64,000 bases of DNA, from the NCBI GenBank assembly GCA_017798145.1, contig CP059069.1:2713226-2777225 (forward strand), given 5' to 3'. Positions 41,837-51,225 of the stretch are shown here, one piece after another; within the stretch, counting starts at the first letter, position 1; every line of letters starts with the position of its first letter. Position numbers and translations under genes: made by a program. The stretch comes from Akkermansiaceae bacterium. GTDB taxonomy: Bacteria > Verrucomicrobiota > Verrucomicrobiia > Verrucomicrobiales > Akkermansiaceae. The notes under the pieces were generated by a model. That model searched no databases and was not told the origin of the DNA. It saw nothing but the letters and a program-made list of their open reading frames with translations.

Positions 41837-42658
41837 TTACCTTCTGCGGCGCAGAAGGGCGAGGAGACCAAGGCCGCCGAGGAGCGCGGCGGAGGGCTCG
41901 GGGATGGCGGTGATGCTGAGGTTGTCGATGTTGGCGACGGTGCTGTTCGCATGGAAGCTGATGAACTGGTCGGTCGCATCGAGGTTCAAACCGGTGAAGG
42001 TGTTGGTCAGCGAGCCGTTGACATACATTTTGACGATGTCGTTCGCGCCGTTGCTATCACTGAATGCGGATCCGCTTCCGGAGGCATCCGAAAATATGAA
42101 AGAGATCAGCTGGCCGTCAGTGAAGGTGGCGGAGCTGCCAACCTCACCACCATTGGAGAACTGCTGGGTTGCGCCGTTATCCCGGAAGAGGGCTCCGAAA
42201 CCAACCGTACCCGCGTTGACGAACGGATTTGGGTTGCCGACGGTGAAGGATGTCCAATCGGGGGCGGTTACTCCAAGACTGACACTCATATTGAATGAGA
42301 TCTCCAACGCAGAGCTGAGGCCGTTCGCGGCGGCCGCGATGTCATAGTTCAAGCTACCGCGTGAGTTTGTGTTTGAAGCGTCGAAGAAGTCACCTCTGGC
42401 GTGCATCAGCCAGGTGCCACCGTTGCCGCGCTGGTATGCGCCGCCCCAGCCAACGTGGCTGGTGGTGTAGGTCTGTGTCGCCGCAGAGCCGGACTGGTCA
42501 GCGGCAAGGCTAGCGGGAGCATTGAACGTATCTCCGCCATCTAAATTGCCAACCGTGTCGAAATTATCCGAGAAAAGCAAGGTGGCTGCATTCGCTCCGG
42601 CGATGCCGGATAGCCCCAGGGCGCACAAGGTGGCTAGGTATGGATTTTTGGTTTTCAT
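41837..42658 (-). CDS. PEP-CTERM sorting domain protein
   Basis: From ATG 42658 the protein is 273 residues: a signal peptide (MKTKNPYLATLCALGLSGIA, then GANA), a beta-sandwich middle (LLFSDNFDTVGNLDG to VNGSLTNTFTGLNLDA, like a concanavalin-type lectin fold) and a C-terminal PEP-CTERM tail (IPEPSAALLGGLGLLALL plus RRRR). The tail is a recognition signal for an exosortase that moves proteins across the outer envelope. No exosortase gene is in the window. Sixteen codons upstream in frame are not used. The gene is divergent from a response regulator, and a perfect palindrome (42759-42776) lies in the shared upstream region. Confidence 0.85.
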   Translation of the reverse strand: MKTKNPYLATLCALGLSGIAGANAATLLFSDNFDTVGNLDGGDTFNAPASLAADQSGSAATQTYTTSHVGWGGAYQRGNGGTWLMHARGDFFDASNTNSRGSLNYDIAAAANGLSSALEISFNMSVSLGVTAPDWTSFTVGNPNPFVNAGTVGFGALFRDNGATQQFSNGGEVGSSATFTDGQLISFIFSDASGSGSAFSDSNGANDIVKMYVNGSLTNTFTGLNLDATDQFISFHANSTVANIDNLSITAIPEPSAALLGGLGLLALLRRRR

Positions 42659-42758
42659 TTTTGGTTTCTGGTATGTCTTTCGTCTCGTTTTTAAACCGGG
42701 AATCATTGGTTTTGGAGATTCCGCCCATGAAAATAGGTAATGGCCGGGGTGATTGGCA

Positions 42759-42776
42759 ATGACTCTAAAGAGTCAT
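42759..42776. promoter_or_regulatory. Shared palindrome, copy 2 (ATGACTCT-AA-AGAGTCAT)
   Basis: A perfect palindrome with 8-base arms and a two-base centre. It lies 101 bases before the PEP-CTERM gene start (42658) and 115 bases before the response regulator start (42891), between two divergent genes. The flanks match those of copies at 35781 and 56677. Confidence 0.65.
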
Positions 42777-42890
42777 TTTCATGAACACCGGGGAGGGAGG
42801 CGGATCACCGCTGTGGCTCCCAGCAGCCGTTCCCGAGCCACCCGACTTCTATGCTTGAACTCGCTGGAATCGGGTCACAGGTTGCCGCTT

Positions 42891-43538
42891 ATGAAACAGC
42901 CTGCGTCGGTCTCAACGAAAATCTCCCTCATGGTGGTGGACGATCATGCGATCGTGCGGATGGGACTGAAGGCGATGCTGGGGCTGGAGCCGGATTTCGA
43001 GGTCGTCGCGGAGGCGGAGGATGCGGAGGAGGCGGTGGCGCGTTACCGCGAGTGCCTGCCGGACGTGATGCTGCTGGATCTGCGCATGCCGGGTGACAGC
43101 GGCGTGGTGGTGGTGCGGCGCATTCTCGGCGAGTTTCCGGCGGCGCGCATCATCATGCTCACCAGCTTCGATCTGGAGGAGGAGGTTTTCCAATCGCTGG
43201 ATGCCGGGGCGCAAGGCTATGTGCTGAAATCCGTGGAGCGCGGCGAGCTGAACCGCACGATACGCCGGGTGCATGGCGGGGAGCGCTGCGTGCCGCCCGC
43301 GATCGAGAAACGCTTGGCCGAGCGCGCCCAGAACGATCCGCTCTCCGCTAGGGAAATCGAGGTTCTCGACCACATGCGGCGCGGGCATTCAAGCCGTGAC
43401 ATCGCCAGGGCGCTGGGCATCAGCGAGCATACGGCGAAAAACCACACGCGGGCGATCCTGCGGAAGCTCAGGGTGGCGGATCGCGCGGAAGCGGTGGCGG
43501 CCGGGTTCGAGCGCGGACTGCTGCACGCCAGTTCCTGA
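42891..43538 (+). CDS. LuxR/NarL-type response regulator
   Basis: A 215-residue two-component response regulator. The receiver domain has KISLMVVDDHAIVRMGLKAML, the phosphoacceptor Asp63 in VMLLDLRMPG, a Thr/Ser switch (IIMLTSF) and Lys (GYVLKS). The C-terminal domain is a LuxR-type HTH (LSAREIEVLDHMRRGHSSRD, then IARALGISEHTAKNH). The frame is open from 42753 but ATG 42891 (MKQPASVSTK) matches the receiver start. No kinase gene is adjacent; the histidine kinase at 49018 is of the type that partners NarL-type regulators. The palindrome upstream could be its own operator. Confidence 0.88.
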   Translation: MKQPASVSTKISLMVVDDHAIVRMGLKAMLGLEPDFEVVAEAEDAEEAVARYRECLPDVMLLDLRMPGDSGVVVVRRILGEFPAARIIMLTSFDLEEEVFQSLDAGAQGYVLKSVERGELNRTIRRVHGGERCVPPAIEKRLAERAQNDPLSAREIEVLDHMRRGHSSRDIARALGISEHTAKNHTRAILRKLRVADRAEAVAAGFERGLLHASS

Positions 43539-43541
43539 AAA

Positions 43542-43575
43542 CCCACCGCGGGTGGCTGGCCGTGGTGGGCTTTTG
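43542..43575 (+). terminator. Possible terminator after the response regulator
   Basis: CCCACCGCG pairs with CGTGGTGGG (one G-U) and is followed by CTTTT. It lies right after the regulator stop and 20 bases before the stop of the convergent GH10-like gene. Confidence 0.5.
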
Positions 43576-43596
43576 CCATGGAAAACACCACCTATT

Positions 43597-45357
43597 TCAT
43601 GGGGATGGAAGGGTTGCGTTGCCTTCGGGCTTGGACATTCCAACAGAAAAGCGGGCGGAAGCCCTTGTATCGGCGGTGAGCTTGATTTCGTATGTTCCGG
43701 GAAACCCGCGCCATTGGACGCGGCCTGCGGCATCGGTGGTCAGGGTCACTTCGGTGCGCCAGCGCTTGCCGAGCCATTCCTCGAGAACCTCGCCGCGTTT
43801 GAGAATGCTCCAGTCCTTTTTCCACGAGGCGGCGGTGGGTTCCCAGTGGCTGCCTTCCCAAAATCCCCATAGGAGGAAGCTGGTGTAGGCGGGGTGGCTG
43901 AAGCAGGCGATGAGCAGATCGCGTGTGTAGTCGGCGGCGAGCTCCTCGTCATCGACCGTTTTGATGTCGAACTCGGTGATGGATTGCGCCTGAACGACTT
44001 CCGCGAAGCGATCCGTTACAGCGAGCACGTGCTCGGGGGAAGGAAGGTAGCTCTCGTGGAGGTGCGCTTGGTTGCCGAGGCCGTCGATGCGAATTCCGGC
44101 GTCCTTGAGTTCCTTCAGGTATGCCCATGTGCCGTCGGATTGTGGGCCGGGGCGGAAGAGTTGATCCTCGTTCACGAACATCGGCACGAGGGTGAGGCTG
44201 CGTGCCAGGGCGAGGACTTCCAGGTCGATTTTTTCCAGGCCGGGGCGGGTGCTGAGCAGTTCCGCGCCCGTCCACGCGATGGGGTGATTGATCGCGTCCC
44301 ATTCGCAGACACGATCCCCGGCGAACCCGATGCGCCGGCGTGTGGTTTCCAGGAAATGGCTGCGGATGGCGGGGCTTTCCATCCCGGAGAGGTTGTGCGG
44401 CACGGCGGTCTGCATCAGGTAGTGGCCGCGGACGGCGATGCGGCGCTCTCCGAGCCAATCGAAGGCTTTGTCCAGTTCCGCATTGCGCGCGGCTCTCTCG
44501 TGCGCAGGCGTCGAGCCCCCCCACCACATGTCCTTGAGGTCGTTTTCGAAAACCACGATGCTGAACAGGCGGTCCACGACCTCGCGGAAGCGCTCGCCGT
44601 CCCGGGTATTCGCGACAAGGAGTGACGCGGGGATCGCCGAGCCGAAGCCGAACTCGTGGCGCCGGAGCGTGAGGTCAACCGAAGTGTTGGCGAGCGGCTT
44701 GCCGGTGGGATCCGTCAGGACGAGGGAGCAATCCGCTTTCCTGATTTTTTCGATGCGTTCGAGGGCGGCCTTTCGCCAGGGGGCATCCGCCTCGCGGCCT
44801 GCGTAGCTGCGGCGGACGCGGGGAAAACGGGATACGTCGGTTTCAGGCGCGTAGCGCAAGACACGGATCGCGGAAACCTCGATGACCTGCGCGGCATTCG
44901 CGCAAAACAGGTTCATGCTGGACTTGCCTTCCGGGATCGGGTTTTCCACCACAAAGAGGAGCGGGTAATCTGCCCATGCCGGGGAGAGGGAAATGTTGGT
45001 GGGGTTGGAGGCTTGGGTGTAGGGCGCGCCCGCGAGCTGGAGCTTCGCTTCGAGAGAGCCGGTTTCTCCCCCGGCTACCCGGGCGGTGACCACGGCGAGC
45101 ACCTTGTCGCCCTTGGCGAGCGCCCCTTGCGGGCAGGCGATGCTGACCTGTGCGCGGAAGCTGTTCGCGGGATCGGGATGGGTGATGGAGACCCGGAATC
45201 CTGCCGGCGTGAGTTTCCCGACTGTTCCCACTTTGCCATCGGCGTAAGCGGTAAGTTTGGCCGAGGCGCTCATATCAAATCCCCCTGCGGGAAGCTCCAA
45301 GGCTCCCAAGCGCGTGGCGACGAGGAGGAGAGCGGTGACTGTCGGGATGAGTTTCAT
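43597..45357 (-). CDS. GH10-like (endo-xylanase family) secreted protein with altered active site
   Basis: A 586-residue protein with the signal peptide MKLIPTVTALLLVATRLGAL. Residues 20-180 form a carbohydrate-binding beta domain, then a linker and a TIM barrel of GH10 type with the repeated signatures FGSAIPASLL, RGHYLMQTAVPHN, VCEWDAIN and TEFDIK. The nucleophile is Glu462 in ITEFDIK. The acid/base Glu that normally follows Asn in DVVNE is His358 in WDAINHPIA. The substrate may therefore differ from xylan, or the mechanism may be altered. It is the last gene of a five-gene minus-strand operon and lies 7 bases after the ThuA/cytochrome gene. Confidence 0.78.
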   Translation of the reverse strand: MKLIPTVTALLLVATRLGALELPAGGFDMSASAKLTAYADGKVGTVGKLTPAGFRVSITHPDPANSFRAQVSIACPQGALAKGDKVLAVVTARVAGGETGSLEAKLQLAGAPYTQASNPTNISLSPAWADYPLLFVVENPIPEGKSSMNLFCANAAQVIEVSAIRVLRYAPETDVSRFPRVRRSYAGREADAPWRKAALERIEKIRKADCSLVLTDPTGKPLANTSVDLTLRRHEFGFGSAIPASLLVANTRDGERFREVVDRLFSIVVFENDLKDMWWGGSTPAHERAARNAELDKAFDWLGERRIAVRGHYLMQTAVPHNLSGMESPAIRSHFLETTRRRIGFAGDRVCEWDAINHPIAWTGAELLSTRPGLEKIDLEVLALARSLTLVPMFVNEDQLFRPGPQSDGTWAYLKELKDAGIRIDGLGNQAHLHESYLPSPEHVLAVTDRFAEVVQAQSITEFDIKTVDDEELAADYTRDLLIACFSHPAYTSFLLWGFWEGSHWEPTAASWKKDWSILKRGEVLEEWLGKRWRTEVTLTTDAAGRVQWRGFPGTYEIKLTADTRASARFSVGMSKPEGNATLPSP

Positions 45358-45364
45358 GGTTGTC

Positions 45365-48300
45365 TCAGCGCAGTTCCGCGGCGGTCCAAGGGGTGGTGCG
45401 GGTTTGGTGGGTTTCGCGGGTGGATTTCACTTGGGCTGGGTTGACGGGGGCGGCGTCGTTTTTCCATGATTGGCGGACGTAGGTGAGGACGTCGGCGATT
45501 TCCTGATCCTTCAGGTCGGTGTGGGGAGGCATGATGTTTTCGTACTTCCGGCCCAGAACTTGGATGGGGCCATGGAGGCCGTGGAGGACGATACGGATGG
45601 GGACGGTGGGGTCGCCAGTGGCCCAATCGACGCCATCGAGCGGAGGGAAAGCGCCGGCCACGCCCTTTCCATCCGGGCCGTGGCAGGCGACGCAGGTGCG
45701 CTGATAGACCTCGCGGCCGCGGGCGTGCACGGCGGGGTCAGGGGCGTGGGTGCGGACGATGGTTTTTTCCACGCCCGGTGGGGTGCCGAGTGTGGCGAGG
45801 AGCGGTTTGGCTCCGGGGGAGGTGCTGGCGGTGAGTTTTTGGATGACCGCGGTGCGCGCGGCGGGCTCGCCTTTTGCCGCGAAGTGCGAGGCGACGGCCT
45901 GGATGGGGGCGGTGATGTCACCGCCGCCGATTTCGTGGAGGTAGAGGTCGTCGAAAAGGGCGGTGCCGTTGGAACCGCCGTATCCGCCGAAGAGGCAGTG
46001 GACGAGGATGCTATCGCGGTTTCCGGAGGAGAACTCGGTGGAGAGTTCCGTCCATTCCGTGTCGCCGGAGATGGCCTTGGTGTTGCCTTCCGTGGTATGG
46101 ACGTTGAGCATGGCGCCGCGGCCGCCGTGGTTTTTGAGGCCTTCGGTGCGGACCCATCCGCCGAGGCGGTAGCGGGTGTTGGGTTTCACTTTCACGTCCG
46201 CTCCCGCGCCGACGTCCGCGCGGATGTCGGATTTGATGCGGAGGGAGGGGCCGTTGCGTCCGTCCGGGGTGGTGGTGATTTCCACGGCGTCCGGTCGCGC
46301 GACGTTGTAGGCTCGCAGGGTCCAGCCAGTGGCTCCGTCCGAGAAGCCGGGGTTCACGAGGAGGTTCACGGGTGCCTGGACGGCTTGCGCGGTGGGGTCT
46401 TCCGCGGCGGCGAGGAGGACGCCGGCGGCGTGGTGACGGGCGGCGATCTGCCAGGCGTCCGCGAGGGTGGGGTCTCCGAGGATGTCGTCCTTGCGGGTTT
46501 GGAGGGTTTTGTAGAGGACGTTTCCGATGGGTTCCGAGGGGGCGAGGCGGGTGAGGGCGACGAAAATTTCCGCGAGTTCGCGGTCATCCGCGGCTTGGAA
46601 AATACCGTCCTTGGCGGCCATTTCCGGAAGCGTGGCATCAAGCGGCGCGTTGGCGATGGCGGCGCGGCGGAGGCCGCGGTTTTCCGAGGATAGGCCGGCG
46701 GTGATGGTGGGGAGGTCGAGCGCGCCCATGCCCTGGAGGGCATGGAAGGCGTGGAGCGCGGAGGATTTTCCGGCGGGTGCGCCAGAGGCGACTTCCCGGC
46801 GGAGGGCGGGAATGATGGCCGCGGGGCGGGTTTCCACGAGGAGGCGCTGGGCGTGGAGGCGCCAGAACTGGTTGCTGTGGCCGAGCGCGGCGATGAGCGT
46901 GCCGGGATTCGCGGGATCCAGCGCGGGGTTGGGATCGTCCGTTGTGCCTTTGGGGAAAACGCGGTAGATGCGGCCGTGGCGGACATCGCGGTGGGGTGTT
47001 TCGTAGGCGTTGCCGCGGCCGTTCGTGGCATCGAAGCCGGCGGAGGCTTTGTTGGGCGTGGGGTTGTGCTGGATGATGATGTTGTACCAATCCGCGATCC
47101 AGACCGCGCCGTCCGGGCCGGTCTCCGCCTGGACGGGGCCTGACCAACCGTCGGCGCTGCTGTAGAGGTTGTTCGGGAGTTGCCGGGCGACAAAGCCCGC
47201 GCCTTTGCGGGTGAAACCGAAGGATGCGACGAGTTTCCCGGTGGGCTCGCAGACGAAGGCGACGCGGTCGCGGTATTTTTCCGGGAAGCGTTCCGAGGTG
47301 TAGAACGAGTGGCCTGCGGCGGCGCTGAAGCCGTCGTGGACATCCACCTGGCGGATGTCCATGGAGCTTGGGAAGAATTTGGGGTTGTTGTCTGCGGCGG
47401 GGGTGCGGGGTTGTTGCAAGCCGGCGGCGGTGTAATGGGCCTGCGGGAAGGTGAGATACCAAGAGGGGTTCCCGTTCGCGGTGGAGCCGGTGATATCGAA
47501 GTCGTTGGTGAAACCGAGACCCCATGTGTTGTTGGTGGTGGCCTGGAGGTATTCGAGGGCGCTGCCGTCCGGCCTGAAGCGGAAGGTTCCGGAGGAGAAT
47601 TTGTGGGCGGTGCCGCCGACCGTGCCATCGAACCCGGAGTATCCGACGGTGGCGTAGATCCAGTTGTCAAACCCGTAGCGGAGGTTTGAGGGGCCGGCGT
47701 GGGTGTCGCCCATGCCGAAGCCTTCGAAGAGGACTTCGCGGACGTCGGCTTTGTCATCGCCGTCGGCGTCCTTCAGGAAGAGCATCTGGCTGCCGTTGGT
47801 GGTGATGAGGCCGCCGTTTGCGAAGACGATGGATGTGGGGATGGAGAGTTTGTCCGCGAAGACGGTGAATTTGTCGGCCTTGCCATCGCCGTTGGTGTCT
47901 TCGCAGATTTTGATGCGGTCGTTTCCGAGGTTTCCGGCATGGAGGTTGTTGGGGTAATCGACGGTTTCGACGACGAACGCGCGGCCTCTGTGATCCCATG
48001 CGATGTGGATGGGGTTCACGATTTCGGGATCCGAGGCGAAGAGCGAGAGTTCGAAGCCGACGGGGACTTGGGCGAATTTGAGGGATTCCGCGGCGGGCAG
48101 GGGTGATTGGCCGCGGGTGATGGTCCGGCGTTGTTTGTAGCCGGGGAGAACCATGTCTTCCATTTGTAGTTCGGGAAGCTTGAGGTTTGTGAGTTGGGCG
48201 CGGACTTCCCCGCCGACGCTCCAGAGGATGGCGCGGCGCAGCAATTCGTGGAAACCTGCCTGATCCCAGCAGCGCATGTCATGGCCGTAAGCGGTGTAGA

Positions 48301-48922
48301 ACACGCGGCCTTTGCCTTGCTCGCGGACCCATGTCCATGGTTCCTCCTCGCGGAGCTGGAGGATGGTGCGGTCATCGCCGTGGCGGTCGTGGACGTAGGT
48401 TTCATCCCACGTCTCGAAGCCTTCATAGCCGCGCATGATGGGATGTTCCGGAGCGACGATTTTGGTGCGGAAAACCTCCGCGCCGTGGGATTGGAAGCGG
48501 GCGCCGACGAGTTTGATGAAATTGTCCGAGGCTCCGAAGCAAGCGGATGCGCAGTGGATGGGTAGGAATGCGCCGCCGTCTTCGACGTAGCTGATGAGCG
48601 CTTTTTCGCGATCCGGGTGGAGGGTTCCGCCCTGGTCCCAGTTGGCATACATGAGAACGGCGTCGTATTGGTCGAGGACGCTGCGGTTGATGTCTGCTAG
48701 GTCTTCGGTGTATGAGAAGTTGATGCCGTCTGCGCCGAGTTCTTTTTTGATGAGGCGGTAGCGTTCGATGGGGTCATGGGCGGGGCTGTTTTCGAGCGGG
48801 GCACCGAGGAAAAGGACTTCGATACGGCGTGCTGCCGGTTCCGGTCTTTTGCCGGATTGTGAGAACCCGACGGCGGCGGTGAGTGCGGCCAGCGGTAGGA
48901 GTAGGAGTAGGTTTTTCCTCAT
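45365..48922 (-). CDS. ThuA-like and PVC-type dehydrogenase protein with C-terminal c-type cytochrome
   Basis: From ATG 48922 (MRKNLLLLLPLAALTAAVGF) this 1185-residue exported protein joins several domains. Residues 35-240 are a ThuA-like trehalose-utilisation/class I glutamine amidotransferase fold (DGGAFLPIHCASACFG, GKGRVFYTAYGHDMRCW). Then come a PVC-type beta-propeller dehydrogenase (GFELSLFASDPEIVNPIHIA, ETGPDGAVWIADWYN), HEAT-like repeats, a carbohydrate-binding-like domain and, near residue 1077, a haem site RTCVACHG. The likely role is periplasmic sugar oxidation coupled to electron transfer. Such fusions are common in Planctomycetes and Verrucomicrobia. It lies 95 bases after the histidine kinase. 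Confidence 0.85.
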   Translation of the reverse strand: MRKNLLLLLPLAALTAAVGFSQSGKRPEPAARRIEVLFLGAPLENSPAHDPIERYRLIKKELGADGINFSYTEDLADINRSVLDQYDAVLMYANWDQGGTLHPDREKALISYVEDGGAFLPIHCASACFGASDNFIKLVGARFQSHGAEVFRTKIVAPEHPIMRGYEGFETWDETYVHDRHGDDRTILQLREEEPWTWVREQGKGRVFYTAYGHDMRCWDQAGFHELLRRAILWSVGGEVRAQLTNLKLPELQMEDMVLPGYKQRRTITRGQSPLPAAESLKFAQVPVGFELSLFASDPEIVNPIHIAWDHRGRAFVVETVDYPNNLHAGNLGNDRIKICEDTNGDGKADKFTVFADKLSIPTSIVFANGGLITTNGSQMLFLKDADGDDKADVREVLFEGFGMGDTHAGPSNLRYGFDNWIYATVGYSGFDGTVGGTAHKFSSGTFRFRPDGSALEYLQATTNNTWGLGFTNDFDITGSTANGNPSWYLTFPQAHYTAAGLQQPRTPAADNNPKFFPSSMDIRQVDVHDGFSAAAGHSFYTSERFPEKYRDRVAFVCEPTGKLVASFGFTRKGAGFVARQLPNNLYSSADGWSGPVQAETGPDGAVWIADWYNIIIQHNPTPNKASAGFDATNGRGNAYETPHRDVRHGRIYRVFPKGTTDDPNPALDPANPGTLIAALGHSNQFWRLHAQRLLVETRPAAIIPALRREVASGAPAGKSSALHAFHALQGMGALDLPTITAGLSSENRGLRRAAIANAPLDATLPEMAAKDGIFQAADDRELAEIFVALTRLAPSEPIGNVLYKTLQTRKDDILGDPTLADAWQIAARHHAAGVLLAAAEDPTAQAVQAPVNLLVNPGFSDGATGWTLRAYNVARPDAVEITTTPDGRNGPSLRIKSDIRADVGAGADVKVKPNTRYRLGGWVRTEGLKNHGGRGAMLNVHTTEGNTKAISGDTEWTELSTEFSSGNRDSILVHCLFGGYGGSNGTALFDDLYLHEIGGGDITAPIQAVASHFAAKGEPAARTAVIQKLTASTSPGAKPLLATLGTPPGVEKTIVRTHAPDPAVHARGREVYQRTCVACHGPDGKGVAGAFPPLDGVDWATGDPTVPIRIVLHGLHGPIQVLGRKYENIMPPHTDLKDQEIADVLTYVRQSWKNDAAPVNPAQVKSTRETHQTRTTPWTAAELR

Positions 48923-49017
48923 GGCGGAACGGTGTGCGGGGATTTGTGTTTGAGAGGATCGTGCGGACGATTTCAGCTGCTGGGAGTTTGCTTTCTGTGG
49001 GAGGCTGAAGAAAAGGG

Positions 49018-51225
49018 TCACGCGGGAAGGGGCACCCTGGCGCGGATGGTGGTTCCCTGGCCGGGAGCGCTTTCCACTTTCACCGTGCCGCCGAGGCGTT
49101 TCATGCGCTCGCGCATGCCTTGCAGGCCGAGGTGGCCCTCGGAAAGTCCCGGCGCGTTGACGGGATCGAAGCCGATGCCGTCATCATGCACGCGCAGTTC
49201 CACGGAGCCTTCGCCGAACTCCAGAGTGATACGGATGTTTTCCGGTTTCGCGTGTTTGATGGCGTTGGTCATGGATTCCTGGGCGAGGAGCAACAGATGC
49301 CCGGCGATGAAATCCGGAAGGTCGCGTTCCTCGCCGATCACCGAGACGTGGGTGCGCGCCGGATTGCGGGTGGAAAGGCCGGCCGCGACATCGCGCAGAA
49401 CCTCCGCAAGGTTTCGCCCGTTGAGAGCCTGGGCGCGCAGGTTCCACACCGAGCGGCGCACCTCCTCGCGGCTCTGCGCGAGCAGTTGCTTCGCCAGGTC
49501 CAGATGCTGCAGGCTGCGCTGGGGCTGGCCGGCATGGAGCGCTTCGGAAACCTGCAACTGGTAGGAAACGCCGGTCAAGGCCTGCTCGACGGTGTCATGG
49601 AGATCCACCGCCATCCGTTCGCGTTCGCGCGAGGTGGCGTTGAACTCGACTTCCGCGTCGCGCCGCGCCCGCGTCTCGCTGACCAACGCCGCCGTGCGCT
49701 TCACGACCTCCCGCCGCAGCGACCTTGCCCATGCAAGGGAAGCCAAGAGGACAGCGAGGATCACACCCAGGGAAAGGCGCAGGCGTGTCGGCGTCCACCA
49801 GGATGCCGCGCGCAGCACCCGGATATCGGAACTGTGCCGGAGCAGCAGGGACATTCCCGTCGGATCGGCGTATCGCGTAGCCGGCCACACATCGGAATAT
49901 TGGACTACGCAGATGCCCGTGGCGGAAATGGAGCTGCCGGGACGCAGCGAGGCGATGAACCCCGTCTGATCCCGCCAGCCCAGGATCGCCTGCGTGATCT
50001 GCCCTCCGCTTTCGATGTAAAGCTGGCACTGGCCGTCCTTGAGGATCTCCACCCGATCCAGCCGGCCTGTAAGTGTGATGAGGCGCCCGTCCCAGTCGTT
50101 TTGCGCACGCTCTGCGACCGACAGGCCGGTCCGCAGGATCCGTTCCGGTGTGCTGGCGACCGGCGGGGGCACGGGTGCCGTGCCGGTCTTGCGGATCACC
50201 GACCGATGCCACTCGACAAAACGGGTGCGCACGCTGGGAAAGCCGACCGCTTCGATCCGGTCGCCCACCTGCACCGTGGAGTCCCCGGCCAGGTTCACCC
50301 GCACCGCATGATCGCCGTCCTGCAGATAGAGGTAGCTCCCGGGCTTGATCAGGGTGACGGTCCCCCGGATGCGCTTGCGGTGGAAATTGTTGCCGATCGG
50401 CGAGAACGGCTGCAACCGGTCCAAGGCCACCAGGGGGGTGGAAAACACCTTTTCGAACGGCGGGCGGTTGATCTCGATCTCTTCCGCGCTGCCCATTTCC
50501 AGGCGGACGCCGGCCACCTGCGCCCGCTCGTTGAAAAACGGGAAGCATACGGCGCGCACCGTGACCTCCGCATCAATGAGATCGGCGGGAGTGAAAGCAC
50601 CCGGATCGAGGGCGAGCACAGTGACCCGGCCGAATTCGCCATCCAGCTCAAGCCCGAATTTCTCAACCTGATTCCGGGCTTCGGCGTGCTGCACCACCCC
50701 GCGTACCTCCACCCTGCGGCTGTCAAACCTGCCGGTCAGCAACTGGTTCACCGTCGCGGGCCGCGCGACCGGTAGGGGCGCGGTGCCGAGAGCTTTGATC
50801 GCTTTCGCCGTCACCACCGGCGCGTAGCCGCCCTCGCCGGTCATCCCGGTCACCTCCACCAGGGTTCCCGGAACCGGGCGGGATGATTTTCCACGCGGTT
50901 CCGCTGCTTGGATGTAAAGCCCGCCGGACTCATCCTCGATCACGAAATCCCCGATCTGCTCCGGGTATGCGTAGGTGACCACCCCGCGGACTTTGACGGG
51001 GCGTGCGAGCGCCGCCTCATCGCGCGGCATGGAGTGAATCTCGCCCGGTGTCATGGGGCGGGGCTCCTCACCGCGCACGGCCGGTGATAGCGCCATGAGG
51101 AACAGCGCCGCGAAAATCGCCGTACGGAATACGCGGCGATGCGACGATCCACCCGCGCAATCTTCCATCCCGTAGCCTTCGCGCATCCGCGCGCCGCCGT
51201 CAACCTTGCCGTGGCAGCGGTTCAT
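49018..51225 (-). CDS. Sensor histidine kinase (NarX/DegS type) with a periplasmic sensor region
   Basis: A 735-residue kinase. A signal or membrane segment (FRTAIFAALFLMALSPAVRG) is followed by two or three OB-fold-like sensor domains (PVKVRGVVTYAYPEQIGDFV, RVEVRGVVQHAEA) and a membrane helix (LRLSLGVILAVLLASLAWA). Then come HisKA_3 (ERERMAVDLHDTVEQALTGV, with His in LHDTVEQ) and a HATPase domain (ESMTNAIKHAKPENIR, DDGIGFDP, GLQGMRERMKRLGG). The start is uncertain: 51225 overlaps the stop of the upstream gene (ATGA), while 51168 gives a normal signal peptide. No response regulator is adjacent; the one at 42891 is a candidate. The gene is in an operon of secreted beta-helix proteins. Confidence 0.82.
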   Translation of the reverse strand: MNRCHGKVDGGARMREGYGMEDCAGGSSHRRVFRTAIFAALFLMALSPAVRGEEPRPMTPGEIHSMPRDEAALARPVKVRGVVTYAYPEQIGDFVIEDESGGLYIQAAEPRGKSSRPVPGTLVEVTGMTGEGGYAPVVTAKAIKALGTAPLPVARPATVNQLLTGRFDSRRVEVRGVVQHAEARNQVEKFGLELDGEFGRVTVLALDPGAFTPADLIDAEVTVRAVCFPFFNERAQVAGVRLEMGSAEEIEINRPPFEKVFSTPLVALDRLQPFSPIGNNFHRKRIRGTVTLIKPGSYLYLQDGDHAVRVNLAGDSTVQVGDRIEAVGFPSVRTRFVEWHRSVIRKTGTAPVPPPVASTPERILRTGLSVAERAQNDWDGRLITLTGRLDRVEILKDGQCQLYIESGGQITQAILGWRDQTGFIASLRPGSSISATGICVVQYSDVWPATRYADPTGMSLLLRHSSDIRVLRAASWWTPTRLRLSLGVILAVLLASLAWARSLRREVVKRTAALVSETRARRDAEVEFNATSRERERMAVDLHDTVEQALTGVSYQLQVSEALHAGQPQRSLQHLDLAKQLLAQSREEVRRSVWNLRAQALNGRNLAEVLRDVAAGLSTRNPARTHVSVIGEERDLPDFIAGHLLLLAQESMTNAIKHAKPENIRITLEFGEGSVELRVHDDGIGFDPVNAPGLSEGHLGLQGMRERMKRLGGTVKVESAPGQGTTIRARVPLPA

